Shown: positions 9,883 to 21,814 of the stretch, one piece after another | Layout: each line of letters opens with the position of its first letter | Numbering within the stretch: position 1 is the first letter of the stretch | DNA from: Proteromonas lacertae | Lineage: Eukaryota; Sar; Bigyra; Opalinata; Proteromonadidae | Direction of reading: 5' to 3' | Length of the DNA: 39,653 nucleotides | NCBI GenBank assembly: GCA_002245135.1 | Contig: NGBS01000047.1 | Coordinates: forward strand, 1 to 39,653 | The notes under the pieces: model-generated | Databases searched by the model: none | What the model was told of the DNA's origin: nothing | Seen by the model: only the letters and a program-made list of their open reading frames with translations | Translations under genes and position numbers: made by a program

Positions 9883-10989
9883 ATGACAGATCAAAATGTA
9901 CCAGGTTGTGAACAACAAGAACTTGATAGAGTTAGACCTATCTTCGAAAAAGAACTAGTGGAAGGTTTAGTAGATGTTGAAAAACTTGAATCAATAATTA
10001 GAGAATGTGGTATTCAACTTACATCAGAAGTACTTGCAAAATACATAGATCCTATCAAAGAACAGAAAAAAGAAGAATACGAAAAAGAACAACAAAGATT
10101 AAAAGAAGAAGCTGAATTGAAAGAAAAAATGGAAAAGGAAGAAGAAGAAAGAAAAGCAGCAGAAGATGCTGCAAATGGTGTAAAAGGTAAAAAAAGAGTG
10201 TCAAAAAAACCTTCTCCAAGACAGAAGAAAGAAGATGATAAAAGCAAAAACAAAGGTAAGAAAGGCAAGAATGTAGAGCCAGAAGAACCTGAAAAACCAA
10301 CATTTGGAGTAGTATTCGACGAATTTGCTCAATTATACTCCCAAATATACTGTGCTCCGAATTTCAATGGTAATAGACTTAGAACAATATGTAGACAAGG
10401 TAACTTAGAAGAAATAGATGAATTAATTGGAAGAGGTTGTAATCCAGAAGGACATGACGGTTATGGTTGTAATTGTATTCATGTAGTGAGTGAATACAAC
10501 CAAGTCGCAGTATTACAACACTTACTGCAAGCATATCCGAGAATTAAAATAAATGCAACAGACAATAAAGGTTGGACTGGTGTTATTTATGCTGCTGCTT
10601 ATAACCAATTAGATATACTGCAGTACTTAATTGCTACTTTGAATGCTGATTTAAATCTAACAGATTTTGAAAAGAGAAATGCTTTACATTGGGCAGCTAT
10701 GAAGGGTAGTGTAGAATCACTTCATTTTCTATTGAAACAAGGAATGGATATGGAGTGTAAAGATATTAATGGTTTTACTCCATTTCTATTGGCTGTTTCA
10801 CATGATCAAACAGAGACAATAAAAGCGCTGATGGATCATCATTGTGATTTACAGGCTACTGATAACTATGGACATGAATATACATATTTTGCAACATCAG
10901 AGACAAGGGATATGATTGAGAAGAGAATCTATGCATCTGGTCCAAGAAAATCAATCATGTCAGCCAGAAGAATATCTAAGAAAATATAA
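9883..10989 (+). CDS. Ankyrin-repeat protein with charged coiled-coil N-terminus, 368 aa
   Basis: Intronless, complete gene. Residues 1-70 form a helical N-terminal segment. Residues about 70-145 are a Lys/Glu-rich stretch, likely a single helix plus a basic linker (KGKKRVSKKPSPRQKK). Residues about 165-350 hold five to six ankyrin repeats, with clear cores such as NALHWAAMKGSVESLHFLL and GWTGVIYAAAYNQLDILQYL. The C-terminus is basic and Ser-rich (SIMSARRISKKI). There is no membrane segment or enzyme domain, so it is a protein-protein interaction adaptor. The architecture resembles ankyrin proteins found in cilia and flagella of protists, but nothing in the sequence proves that location. It is divergent from the chromodomain-IQ gene with an 80-nt gap, so the two may share a promoter. 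Confidence 0.85.
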   Translation: MTDQNVPGCEQQELDRVRPIFEKELVEGLVDVEKLESIIRECGIQLTSEVLAKYIDPIKEQKKEEYEKEQQRLKEEAELKEKMEKEEEERKAAEDAANGVKGKKRVSKKPSPRQKKEDDKSKNKGKKGKNVEPEEPEKPTFGVVFDEFAQLYSQIYCAPNFNGNRLRTICRQGNLEEIDELIGRGCNPEGHDGYGCNCIHVVSEYNQVAVLQHLLQAYPRIKINATDNKGWTGVIYAAAYNQLDILQYLIATLNADLNLTDFEKRNALHWAAMKGSVESLHFLLKQGMDMECKDINGFTPFLLAVSHDQTETIKALMDHHCDLQATDNYGHEYTYFATSETRDMIEKRIYASGPRKSIMSARRISKKI

Positions 10990-11088
10990 AAATATAGTCT
11001 TTTTAACATAATTTTATGATTTTATTTATTTACTTTGTTTATTATTGTTGTAATAAAACAAAAAAAAGTGAAATTACAAATAAATACA

Positions 11089-11885
11089 TTAACGATGTGA
11101 ATGTCTGTGAGATCTTGAGTGTGAGTGAGATTTCCCTCTTGAATGACTGGTTTTACGTCTCTTACTAGGTCTATCATCTCTAGAAGAATGAGAATGTCTT
11201 TTAGAACGACTCTATAACAATAAAAACATTAAATAATCTCAATATATACTCTATGTTTTGAATGTTTATCTGAAGATGATATTTCTGAAAAGATTTCTTC
11301 ATTAATTTTTGATAAAACTGAATCTAACTTATGTTCTTGACTTCTCTGATACATTTTCTGTGATTCTTTCTTTTTGTCTGCCATACCTGGACCATATGCT
11401 GTCGGTTGTACTACAGGTGAATTACTATGATCAATTCTCAATGGATAACCTCCAATATTTAGACCAGATAATGTATACGATAATTTAGCACCTTGTACAT
11501 CTGCAAATTCAACAAATCCAAATAACATTTCTATTCAATTAGAATTACAAAAATATACGAACTCCAGTTGAACTTATAATCGATTCATTAACTAAACGTA
11601 CTTGATTCACTACTCCACATACTGAAAATATTGTTATTATATCTTCAGAAGAAACCTATAGACAAACATAAAAGAATTATATACGGTATTATGAATATTA
11701 CCAATATATATAGTCCTTTCAATTTGTGCTTGCCTATCACTAATTTGACTATCTTGAATTAATACTGGTTTCTTCTTTTTCTCATTTGGGTTCTACAAAT
11801 AAAAAAAGAAAAATATACTTCTTCATTTAAAATAACAGATGCAACTATAGATATGTACAATAAATAGTATACGCAAATTAGACAT
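11089..11885 (-). CDS. SREK1-like RRM/RS splicing protein, 215 aa
   Basis: Six exons with introns of 28, 26, 29, 28 and 38 nt, all GTAT...TAG; the sum closes to exactly 216 codons. One RRM is present. RNP2 is TIYIGNI and RNP1 is LFGFVEF, followed by the YPLRIDHSN segment that matches SREK1/SRrp86 (RPLKINHSN) rather than classical SR proteins. A linker with PVVQP and a helical stretch (SVLSKINEEIFSEI) follows. The final exon encodes a short RS/HS-rich tail (SRSKRHSHSSRDDRP through SHSHSRSHRHSHR). Expected role: splice-site choice and spliceosome recruitment in the nucleus. Exon 1 is only 13 nt long. The start codon lies 36 nt from a TCAAGCTT element on its strand. Confidence 0.85.
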
Positions 11886-11920
11886 ATTACAAGAGAAAAA
11901 TGATTTTCAAATTCTAGTTT

Positions 11921-11976
11921 AAGCTTGATGATTTTCAAACATTATTGTCAAGAAACGATCATATTTTTCTTGACAA
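11921..11976. promoter_or_regulatory. TCAAGCTT element and 11-bp inverted repeat between divergent genes
   Basis: AAGCTTGA at 11921-11928 is followed by a perfect inverted repeat: TTGTCAAGAAA at 11945-11955 and TTTCTTGACAA at 11966-11976, with a 10-nt spacer. Both lie in the 189-nt gap between the SREK1-like gene and the Ca2+-ATPase. It could be a dimer-binding site acting on either gene. Confidence 0.45.
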
Positions 11977-12074
11977 GTTTGTGAATCGATACAAATCAAT
12001 CATCGGTATAATATCGATCTCGATTGATCTTTTCTGTGATTTGATTGGCTGTTATTTGATCGACTTTTTTCTTT

Positions 12075-15000
12075 ATGACAAGTGATTTAAAAGAAATAGA
12101 GCTGGTAGTTAATACAGCTCCAAAATTATCAAATCATGTATACATACATAATCTTTGTCTATCATTTAAATATCTTTCTAATCCAATTAGATTTACAAAT
12201 ACACCGCTGTTGAACTTAGCTGTCCTGATGCTGAACATAAAGATTCCCTGTTTGACTGGCAGATGGAGAATAATGGCGCTGAAACCATAGAAAAGTATGG
12301 CGGATTAGAATTCATAGCAGAATCACTTGGAACTGATTTAATGAAAGTATATATTAGCTAATCTATTTTTTTACAGGGTTTATCAGATGAGCAAGTGAAG
12401 GATGAGAAAAGAGAAGAGATTTATGGTAATAACAGACATGAGAAGCACAAACCAATAACTTATTGTGAGTTAATATGTGAAGGTCTTCATGATTTAATTA
12501 TGCAAATATTCATAGTGGCATGTATAATTTCAATCATAGCTGGTATTGCTACAGAAGGATGGGAAACTGGTTGGATTGAAGGTTTTGCCATCTTTGTCGC
12601 TGTAGTAGTCATTATAAATGTAGAAGCTATCAATGATCTTCAAAAAGACAAACAATTTGCTGAATTAAGTGAAATTAATGCCAATAAGGATGTAAAAGTA
12701 TTAAGAAATGGTGAAGAGTGTACAATCTCAACAGATGATCTAGTAGTTGGTGATGTAATGATTTTAACAGGTGGTGATACTGTTCCAGCAGATGGTATTC
12801 TTATCTCAGGAGTGAATATCAAAGTGGATGAATCAAAATTAACTGGTGAATCAAAACAATTAACAAAGAATAAAGAGAAAAACCCATTTTTAGTTTCTAG
12901 TTCTGATGTTCATGATGGCTATATGAGATGCTTAGTAACTGCTGTTGGTGCAAATAGTGTATTTGGTAAATTAAAATCATTGGTAGAAAGTGGAAATAAT
13001 GAAACAACTCCCTTACAATCAAAATTAATTCGTTTAACTAAACAGTTAACAGTTTTAGGTGCAGTTATTGCTAGTTTAGTTACTATTATATTATTATTGA
13101 CACATTTTATTGAATTTGGTATTGGAAATGGTACAGTAGATGAACATGGAGATCCTTATTGGGCTAAATCAAATTGGAATACTTTAATGGAATATATATT
13201 AACTGGTATTGCCTTATTAGTTATAGTTATACCTGAAGGTTTACCATTAGCTGTAACAATTGCTTTAGCTTATTCAGTAAAGAGAATGATGAAAGATAAT
13301 AATCTCGTTAGACATTTAGATGCTTGTGAAACTATGGGTGGTGCTAATACAATTTGTAGTGATAAAACTGGTACTTTAACAAAAGGACAAATGACTGTAG
13401 TTCAAACATGGGTATTGGATGATAAAGATGGTAAATTTTTAAGTAAAAGAAATATTCAACATCATCATCATCACCATCATAATGATAATGATAATAAAGA
13501 TGAAAATGAAGAAGTTAAAGAGGAAGTAAAAGAAGTCAAACCAACAGAAAAATCAAATGAAAATATATTAGATAATGAACATAAAGAATTCATAAATGAA
13601 TGTAAGAAAATACCTCAAAATTTAATGGAATTACTCACAGAGAATTGCTGTTTAAATAATGATGGATTTCTTACTAATAAAAGTGATACAAATTCAAAGA
13701 ATCCTGATGATAATAAGAGTAATAATAGTAAAACAGAACAAGGAATTGGTAGTTCTGTAGATGTAGCAATGTTATTTTGGATGAAAGAATTAGGAATAGA
13801 TTATAAGAAATGTCGAGAATTAACACCAAAAGTAACTGAAGAAGTAGATAATAAACAATCAATAATAGCAACAATACCATTTCATAGTGATAGAAAGAGA
13901 TCTTCCTGTGTGGTTAAATACAATAATAATCATTATAGAGTATATGTAAAAGGTGCTCCAGAGATGTTAGTAAGATTATCAGATCAAATGAAAAGTGAAG
14001 TTGAAGGTGAATATAAAGCATTAACTGGAACAGTATATGAAGATGAAAATGGAAAATTGATAGGTGAAGGAAGTAGAAAAAGAATAGTTCAATCTGTAGT
14101 TAATAAAATGGCAAGTACTGGTTTAAGAATTATTGGTTTAGGATATAGAGATTTTGATCATGAAATAGACTGGAATGAATTGGTTGAATATAAAACAGAA
14201 GATCAGAAAGGAGTAGGAAAATGTCCAGTTATTGAAGATCATTTAACATTAATCGGATTCATTGGTTTAGAAGATCCAGTAAGACCAGAAGTACCTGATT
14301 GTGTATTGAAATGTCAAGATGCTGGTATATTTGTAAGAATGGTAACTGGTGATGCAATGGATACAGCTAAATCAATAGCTAAACAATGTCATATATATCA
14401 TGAAGAAATGAGAATTGATAAATATAATAAATGCCATCCACCTGGTATATGTATGAGTGGAAGTCAATTCAGAGAATTAGTTGGTGGATTAGTTTTACCA
14501 CCTCATTTTTATCATGAATGTCATTGTCAGAATTATGCAACTGATCCTCATTTCAAAGTTGATTATGTTAGTCCTATTGGATTTCCTTCAATTGTTGGAC
14601 ATATTAGTGAAAACTGTAAGAATTGGACTACTGATGCAATCACTAAAAGAAGTAGTGCTTGTACAGATGAATGTAAGAAATATGGTTGTGTTAAACAACT
14701 TACTAATAAGAATAATAATAACGATGAAAAAGAATTACAGAAGTATAAAGTTGTAAAGAATCAAGCTGCATTTGATCCATTAGTTGATCGATTGCAAGTC
14801 TTAGCAAGATCTGCTCCAACCGATAAACATTTATTAGTAACTGGTTTAATGGAAAGAGGACAAGTTGTAGCAGTAACAGGTGATGGTACAAATGATGGTC
14901 CTGCTTTAGCTAAATCGAATGTTGGTTTTGCAATGGGAATTAGTGGTACTTCAGTAGCACAAGAAGCATCAGATATTATCTTGATGGATGATAATTTTGT

Positions 15001-15907
15001 ATCAATAGTAGCAGCAGTTAAATGGGGTAGAAATATATATGATAGTACTAGAAAATTCTTACAATTCCAATTAGCAGTGAGTGGTGTAGCAACAGTAATT
15101 GGATTTGTTAGTGGTTTAATCTTACGTGAAACGCCTTTAAAACCAATTCAAATGCAATGGGTTCATTTAATTATGGATACATTAGCAGCAGTTGCTTTAG
15201 CTACAGAATATCCAACTCCTGACCAATTGGATCGAGAACCTTATAATAAAAATGATTCAATAATGAATGCAACTATGTTTAGAAATATACTGAGTTACTT
15301 CATCTATCAAGTTTCAATTTTAATGTTTTTGATATTTGATGGTCATAATATATTTGGTGAACCAGTTGGAATTAGAATTGGATTTGGAGCTCCTCCAACT
15401 GTTCATATTACAATGGTGTTTAATACGTTTGCAATGTTGCAAATATTTAATCAAATTTGTGCTAGAAAATTGAATAATGAATGGAATTATTTAGAAAATG
15501 TTAGTAGTGGCTATGTATTTATTGGTATTTTAATAGTTGAATTTTTAATTCAAATCACAATCGTATCAATAGGTTCAACTGTGTTTAGCGTAGTTCGATT
15601 ATCATTTGTTCAACATTTATATTGTATGTTAATGGCAATATGTTGTATAATAAATGGAGAAGTATGTAGATTTGTTCCACCTAAATTATTCCAAATTAGT
15701 CTTCCTACTAGTTATAAGATATATGGTGAAGGTTTAGCTAATGCTTTGACATCCAGTCGTAGAAGTCAATACAGTTTACCAGATGTTAGCTCTTCATCTC
15801 CTAGATATTCCAGCAGAACTAGAAGTAAAAGTATTAGAAATTCAATATCGAGAAGAGGAAGTTTCAGTGAGAGGAGAAGAAGTTTTGTTTCACAGATATT
15901 TAAATAG
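12075..15907 (+). CDS. Plasma-membrane-type Ca2+-transporting ATPase (P2B, PMCA), 1249 aa
   Basis: Exports Ca2+ from the cytosol using ATP. Two 5' introns (12138-12190, 53 nt; 12347-12376, 30 nt) are followed by one long exon. Visible landmarks are actuator TGES (in LTGESKQL), M4 VIPEGLPLAV, the phosphorylation loop CSDKTGTLT with Asp near residue 402, the ATP-site KGAPEML, and the hinge GDGTNDGPAL. M5-M6 include PIQMQWVHLIMDTLAA, as in PMCA rather than SERCA. Two lineage inserts stand out: a seven-His run plus acidic segment after the phosphorylation site (13460-13530), and a Cys/His-rich insert of about 100 residues (14430-14750) before LARSAPTDKH. The C-terminal 60 residues are Arg/Ser-rich and could be a calmodulin-binding or phosphorylation-regulated tail, though no clear calmodulin motif is seen. 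Confidence 0.95.
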
Positions 15908-16177
15908 AATTTAAAGTAAATAATTACTCTATTTTTATAAGCGTATATTATTTGAAATTTATTTGTTGGATTATAGGAAAAGATATATTCTTTAATGATA
16001 TAAATGTGTATATATATATTTTTACCATCAGAGAACTGAATGAAGAGTATAGGAAACGGAAATAAAACTCATAGAAAGTTAATTGATGGTAACATGTATT
16101 AATACAATTAATTAATTGATGTTTGTTGTTGTTTAAAAGATTTGTTAAAATATAGTCGTTTCTGAAATACAAATAAA
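15908..16177. other. Intergenic, no gene seen
   Basis: 270 nt of AT-rich DNA with a short TA run near 16010 and no supported reading frame. The upstream AAGCTTGA element is not present before the sulfatase. Confidence 0.5.
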
Positions 16178-17787
16178 ATGAAAATACTCTTTCTTCTATT
16201 GTCATTTTGCGTTGTTATTTATTCTTTTCAGAAACCAAATGTGTTATTTATAAGTATAGATTGTAATTATGTGTAATTGATAATAGTTTTGGATGATCTT
16301 GGTTATCATGATGTTGGTTACCATGATTCTCAATTGAGAACACCTACTATTGATAAATTAGCAGAAGATGGGATAAAATTAGAGAATTATTATGTTGAAT
16401 CTCTTTGCACTCCTTCAAGAGCAGTATAGTTGAATATTATACTCATTTTTATCACAATAGGCGTTTATGACAGGAAGATATCCAATGAGATATGGCTTAC
16501 AGAAATTAGTGCTTGAACCAGATAATCCCTTTGCATTATCAGAGAATGAAACAGTACTACCTCAAATACTAAAGCAAGAAGGATATTCCAATTATGCAAT
16601 AGGTAAATGGCATTTAGGTATGTATAAATGGAGATATACACCAACATTTAGAGGTTTTGATCAATTTTATGGCTATTATCAAGGAGGTGAAGATTACTTT
16701 ACACATACAGTTTTAAACGGTTATGATTTCAGAAATGAAAGTAAACCATATTGTGGTAGTAATTGTTCAGTAGTTGATTTTAAATCAAATGGAACATACA
16801 GTACATTTTTATTCACACAAGAAGCTATTAGAATGTTGTATAATCATAAAAACTCTAATGAAGATAAAGGAAAACCATTTTTTATGTATTTAGCTCAACA
16901 AGGTGTACATAATCCAACAGAAGCACCACAAGAATATATTGATAAATTTAAACATATAAAGAATTTAGATAGAAGGACATTTGCAGCTCAATTATACTTA
17001 GTAGATGAAAGTATCAAAAATATAACAAATGTAATGAAAGAATTGGGCTATTTGAATAATACTTTAATTATATTTACCACTGATAATGGCGCTTGTCAAT
17101 GTAATAGTATGTGTTTAGATAATAATGGTTGTAATTGGCCTTATCGATCAGGTAAAGAAAGTCAATTTAATGGAGGTGTAAAAGGAGTTTCATTTATTAG
17201 TGGAAATATTGTTAAACAGTATAAGAAAAAAGATGATTTTAAGGTTTATAATGGAATGTTACATATGGTTGATTGGTTGCCGACTATTACTGGATTATTG
17301 AATATTTCTATTGATAATAAAACACTTCCATTAGATGGATATAATCAATGGAATGAAATAATGAATAATCAAAAATCAAAAAGAAATGAAATATTATTAA
17401 ATACTGTTATAGATGAAGTTGATGCTTATATTATGGGTAAATGGAAGTTTATAACTGGCAAAGTGAATGGTGTATATGATGGTTGGATTCCAGTTCCAGA
17501 TTCTGAAGAAGAAAATTATCCAAGTGATAAATGTTTGAAGAATCAACCAATTGATTATTTATTTGATATTGAGAATGATCCATTAGAAAAAAATAATTTG
17601 GTTGATGAATATCCTGAGATTGTAAATGAAATGAAGAAAAAAATACAAAAATATAAAGATGAAGCAGCAGATGAGTATAAAAATATTTATATTTAATATA
17701 ATTGTTAATAGAAATCCTGGAATACATGATCCTAAAGCAGATCCTTCTAATTTTGGAGGTATTTGGACTCCTTGGGATGGAATTTAA
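16178..17787 (+). CDS. Secreted type I arylsulfatase (ARSB-like), 500 aa
   Basis: Hydrolyses sulfate esters, probably of a glycan. It begins with a signal peptide ([16 protein letters not shown]) and then [19 protein letters not shown], the metal-binding start of sulfatases. The formylglycine motif is CTPSRAAFMTG with Cys near residue 66; an intron (16424-16460, 37 nt) cuts it two codons after SR. The second signature is GKWHLG, and [19 protein letters not shown] matches the ARSB/ARSI/ARSJ group. Other introns are 16254-16286 (33 nt) and 17675-17711 (37 nt); the frame closes to 501 codons. The last exon ends [10 protein letters not shown]. Several Asn-X-Ser/Thr sites fit a secreted or lysosomal glycoprotein. 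It needs a formylglycine-generating enzyme encoded elsewhere. Confidence 0.92.
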
Positions 17788-18115
17788 TCGATTTTATCAT
17801 TTTTCTTTGTTTTTTATGAATTAATTGCAGAATTAATGTGAATTAACAAAAATATATGAATAATTATGCTAAAGAAGCAGTAAAATATGTAATACATTGT
17901 TTTTTTAATTCTTTTGGTAATAATTTGTTGTATGAAACAACATATACTAGTGATTAACGTTTGTGGTTAGTAAAGTTTAGTTAACATGTAGTAGATCTAA
18001 TATACATACATTGTTTAGTGTATTTTACTACGTTTATGTAGATACACTTGACAATTTCAGAAAATTACATTCATTTTTAAAACCACCATCTAATAAATTT
18101 ATATAAACAAAAATG
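17788..18115. other. Intergenic between convergent genes, no gene seen
   Basis: AT-rich spacer with no sustained frame on either strand, no tRNA-like fold by eye and no repeat shared with other gaps. Confidence 0.5.
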
Positions 18116-21100
18116 TTAATAATTTAATGTTCTTTCCAACATATTATTCTCTGCTTCTGACAAATTCTGTCTTAAGTGAGTTATTTCACTCGAAGATTCA
18201 TTAAATGCTTTCTATTACGTAATAATATTATAAATAAATATGACAATACTATAATAGTAGCTTTATAAAATTGATAACAATTCAATTTTGGTAAGATTGT
18301 ATCTAAATTCACAAGACTAATCTCTTGAGAAGGACTTAAGAATAAATCACCACCTACTTCAGCACTAGAAGTATTTATAATGTCAAAATCATCTTCATCT
18401 ATTTCATAGCTTGCTTCTATATCACTTTCTCCATAAGAATCTTTGCTTTGTTTTCTGTGATTATCACTTCCTGTAGAAACAGCAGTTTCACTGAATGATT
18501 TATCAATTCTATTATTATTACATATAATATATATATATATATATACAATTGAGATTGTTCATGTAATAAATCAACTAACGATAGTAAATTCTTCATAATC
18601 TATTAATACATATGATAATTAAAACAATATAATACATTTACTATTTGTGATTTGAGTTGTTCTGTCCAACCTGATATTTTAATTGTAAATAATGAAGTAT
18701 AGAAGAGAATTAATATGATTTTCTCGCCCATACAATAGTCAAATGGATTAATCAATAGTATAGCATTTAACAACTAAAATATAATAATTAATAATATAAT
18801 ATAAATATACTGTTTCTAACATATTATTAGAAATGATAATCTGTAAGGAAATAATTGGATTTGAATAGATCAATACTTGAAACAACTGTAAGATCCTTCT
18901 TGAAATTGTGTTTTGACTTGTTATATCATATTTTGATAGTTTGATATATAATGGAGGTATAACAATCGAATAGATTTCAGTAGAAACACAAGAGTATTTT
19001 AACATGAATATAATCATCAATAAACAGTCATAAGATATTATGTATTCAGTTTCGTTTGTCTCTATCATATGAAGAATGTATTTTATAAATATTACATATG
19101 GTGTTACTTGAATATTATCATATTCCACTTGTTTAGTGTAAAATGTATCATCCCTATATATATTGCATATAAAAAAAGAACTATACCATTTTGTTAAATA
19201 AGAATAGAGAACTTTTGTAGTGAAAGTATAACGATTATGAAATGAATAGAGTATTTTCATAAGCAAAGGATACAATGGATAATAATCTATATATATATAT
19301 ATATAACTGTTAATATTAAGATCAATACAGTGAATGTTATTGGTTGATGATATTAACCATGATAATATAGGTAAAACTATAAATAAATAAACAAAACAGT
19401 TAATAATACTGGAGCTATAGATTTCATCATAATTAATTTCATTAAATGATCTCTATAAGAAGAAGTATAAATAATAAAAATATACATAAATAATAGCAAG
19501 AATCTTTTCTTCTATTGCAGTATAATTGATAATATTATTGCTTGTTGACACAGCTTCACTAATAGTATTTAAAACATCCAAACAATTTGTCAAACAAAAC
19601 AGTTCTTCATCAGTATCACCATTGTCATTTTTCACATTCAATAAAGTGCTATTATACAATGAACATATTACTTCTGTTATTTTGGGGAATATGTCTTGGA
19701 TTGATTCACAATATTCTCTATTATACAATATATATATGTATATAAAGAATAACAGTATATGTGTACATTAATATAGAATCTAAACATGTGATTAAATCAC
19801 TTAATTTCATAGTGAGTATGAGATCTAATAAAATATCTATTATTTGTGGTAATTGATTGATGTTCTGTAATACTGATTTGAATTGTTGTTCACATATTAA
19901 ATAACAAATATCTATGCAAGGATAAACAATAATTAATAATGAATACTTGTAGCTGAAAATGCTCTTACAGCAATATTCTTATCATTTAAACACTATTTAA
20001 AAATATATATTTATATAAAAACAATAAAGGAAAATACACTAATATAACCATCTATTATGGTTTGAGGATAAAGTTGATTGGTATAAAGGAAATTTCTGTA
20101 TTGTTTAATAACCCAACAAGCTCTTGATCTTAAATAACCAATTTCTGACTTTAGTTCTGGTATAATATGTTGAACAATAAGTAACTCCTATAAAATGATT
20201 AATATATATATATATATATATAATACTAACTGTGAAGAATATTCTTTCATTCTCAATAGATTTGGCGCAAGAATACCAATTGCATTCATCAATCCATCTT
20301 TCAAATGATGATTTTTCACAACACAATTATCATTCTGATACTTAATCAATTCATTTCCAATATAATTCATCAATGGATTGAATATAATTGAAGTTTTTGT
20401 TTTGAATAATTCAACCAATAGTTGATAAGCACCATATTGAGGTTCAAATGAACTTTCACTACAATCGCAACTTCTTCTTATATATTCTACTGGATCATTA
20501 GTCCATAATTCTATTCCATCTTCAGTAATACATAACCATTTAATAATAATATTAACTATGATATAATCTAATCTACTGCAAATGGCATTACACGTTACAT
20601 CAAATTCTACACAATTCTTTAAGTATATTAAACTGTTGAATATAATAATTGGAGTTGGTGTTATATTGGTAGATGATTCTTGAAGAAATATTATTATTGA
20701 TTGTAGATATGATAATAGCCAAGTGTTTATCCAATAATTAGTAAATGATATATGCTCAGGATCTCTATCAATTAATAAATAAATAAATAAATAAATAATA
20801 TATAATATAATACTTTCTGTGACTAAATGATAAATGTATTTTATTGATTATATATAATATCCATTTCCTTATTTTCCATTTTATTTCTATTATATTACTA
20901 TTATTATTATTATTATTCATTACAACACTATTATCCAATATTTGTTTAAATAATTCAAACCATTTCGAACTGAATTCTCTATTACTGTATATGATTTCCT
21001 TATTTAACTTTAAAGAATAAAAGAATATCTTCATTATTTCTTTTTCTATGTTTAATGATATTATATCTTCATTATCCTTTAGGTTGTAACTTATTGACAA

Positions 21101-21703
21101 AATTACTGGAAATACAACTTGTATTAATGGAAATATAAAAGCTCTTTTAGTAACTGTAGTAAAAACATATTTATTAATAATCTCTTTTAATGGAAATAAA
21201 ATCCTATATATCTTTAATAAATCGTTACTTTCAAAGATTCTGTTTATATCATTTATTAGAGTTGGCCATTCTTCTAAGTTAATTGGCTATTTAAAATATA
21301 ATAATAATATATAAGATACTGCTATCTCTTTCACAATTGTTGATAATAACTTCAAAGAAGCCATATCATTTAACTCACTAATATGATTAATCACATTTTC
21401 AAGAATTACTTTCTTATCCCTATCATTAATCGATGTTGTACTGTAAACTAATTTTTTCAATAAACAAACTGCCATCTACAACAAAATATACAAACATATA
21501 CTAGTTTACAAAATGAATCTGCTTCACTACTATTTACAACAGCAATTTTATACAATGACAATACGAATGTATCATTTCCAACTTGCTATTCAGAATGATC
21601 TGTAATTATATACATTTTCAAGCTCTTTTTCTGCATTCCTTCTAACATCATTATTTTGAGATTGAAGATTCTTCAATAATCCAATTATTTCATATTCATT
21701 CAT
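18116..21703 (-). CDS. Importin-7/8 family nuclear import receptor (karyopherin beta)
   Basis: A HEAT-repeat transport receptor that binds Ran-GTP and carries cargo through the nuclear pore. The N-terminus MNEYEIIGLLKNLQSQNNDV matches the importin-beta N-terminal repeat. Family-specific blocks of IPO7/IPO8 (yeast Sxm1/Nmd5) are clear in the middle: NDPVEYIRRSCD near 20470, LKDGLMNAIGILAPNLL near 20260, GYLRSRACWVIKQY near 20120, and a block corresponding to the human MGILNTIDTLLS region near 19570. The tail has the acidic Ser-rich segment usual for these receptors (SYGESDIEASYEIDEDDFD near 18400). The gene is broken by many mini-introns, several holding long (TA)n runs (18526-18547, 19281-19304, 20199-20222). 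The exact exon set in the middle was not fully resolved. Expected length about 1000 aa. Confidence 0.85.
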
Positions 21704-21744
21704 TAGAATTTTCTAGAATTGAAAAAAAGAACCAAACCTAGTAA

Positions 21745-21753
21745 TCAAGCTTG
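21745..21753. promoter_or_regulatory. TCAAGCTTG element between divergent genes
   Basis: Lies in the 111-nt gap between the importin (ATG 21703, minus) and ISY1 (ATG 21815, plus). Same core as the elements at 1683, 11921, 22839 and 29991. Confidence 0.35.
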
Positions 21754-21814
21754 CATATATTTGAAACAAAAAAATAAAAATACTCGTTTCAATTCATTCA
21801 TTTCTTTTTTGAAA

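Noticed and set aside
10014-10303. Two long open frames antisense to the ankyrin gene
   Set aside because: They mirror the Lys/Glu-rich segment of the real gene and have Leu/Phe/Ser-rich low-complexity translations.
13674-14891. Antisense and alternate-frame ORFs inside the Ca2+-ATPase
   Set aside because: The conserved P-type ATPase frame is open throughout; the others are shadows with biased composition.
17788-18115. Possible tRNA or other structured RNA in the spacer
   Set aside because: No cloverleaf, B-box or strong stem could be found by eye.
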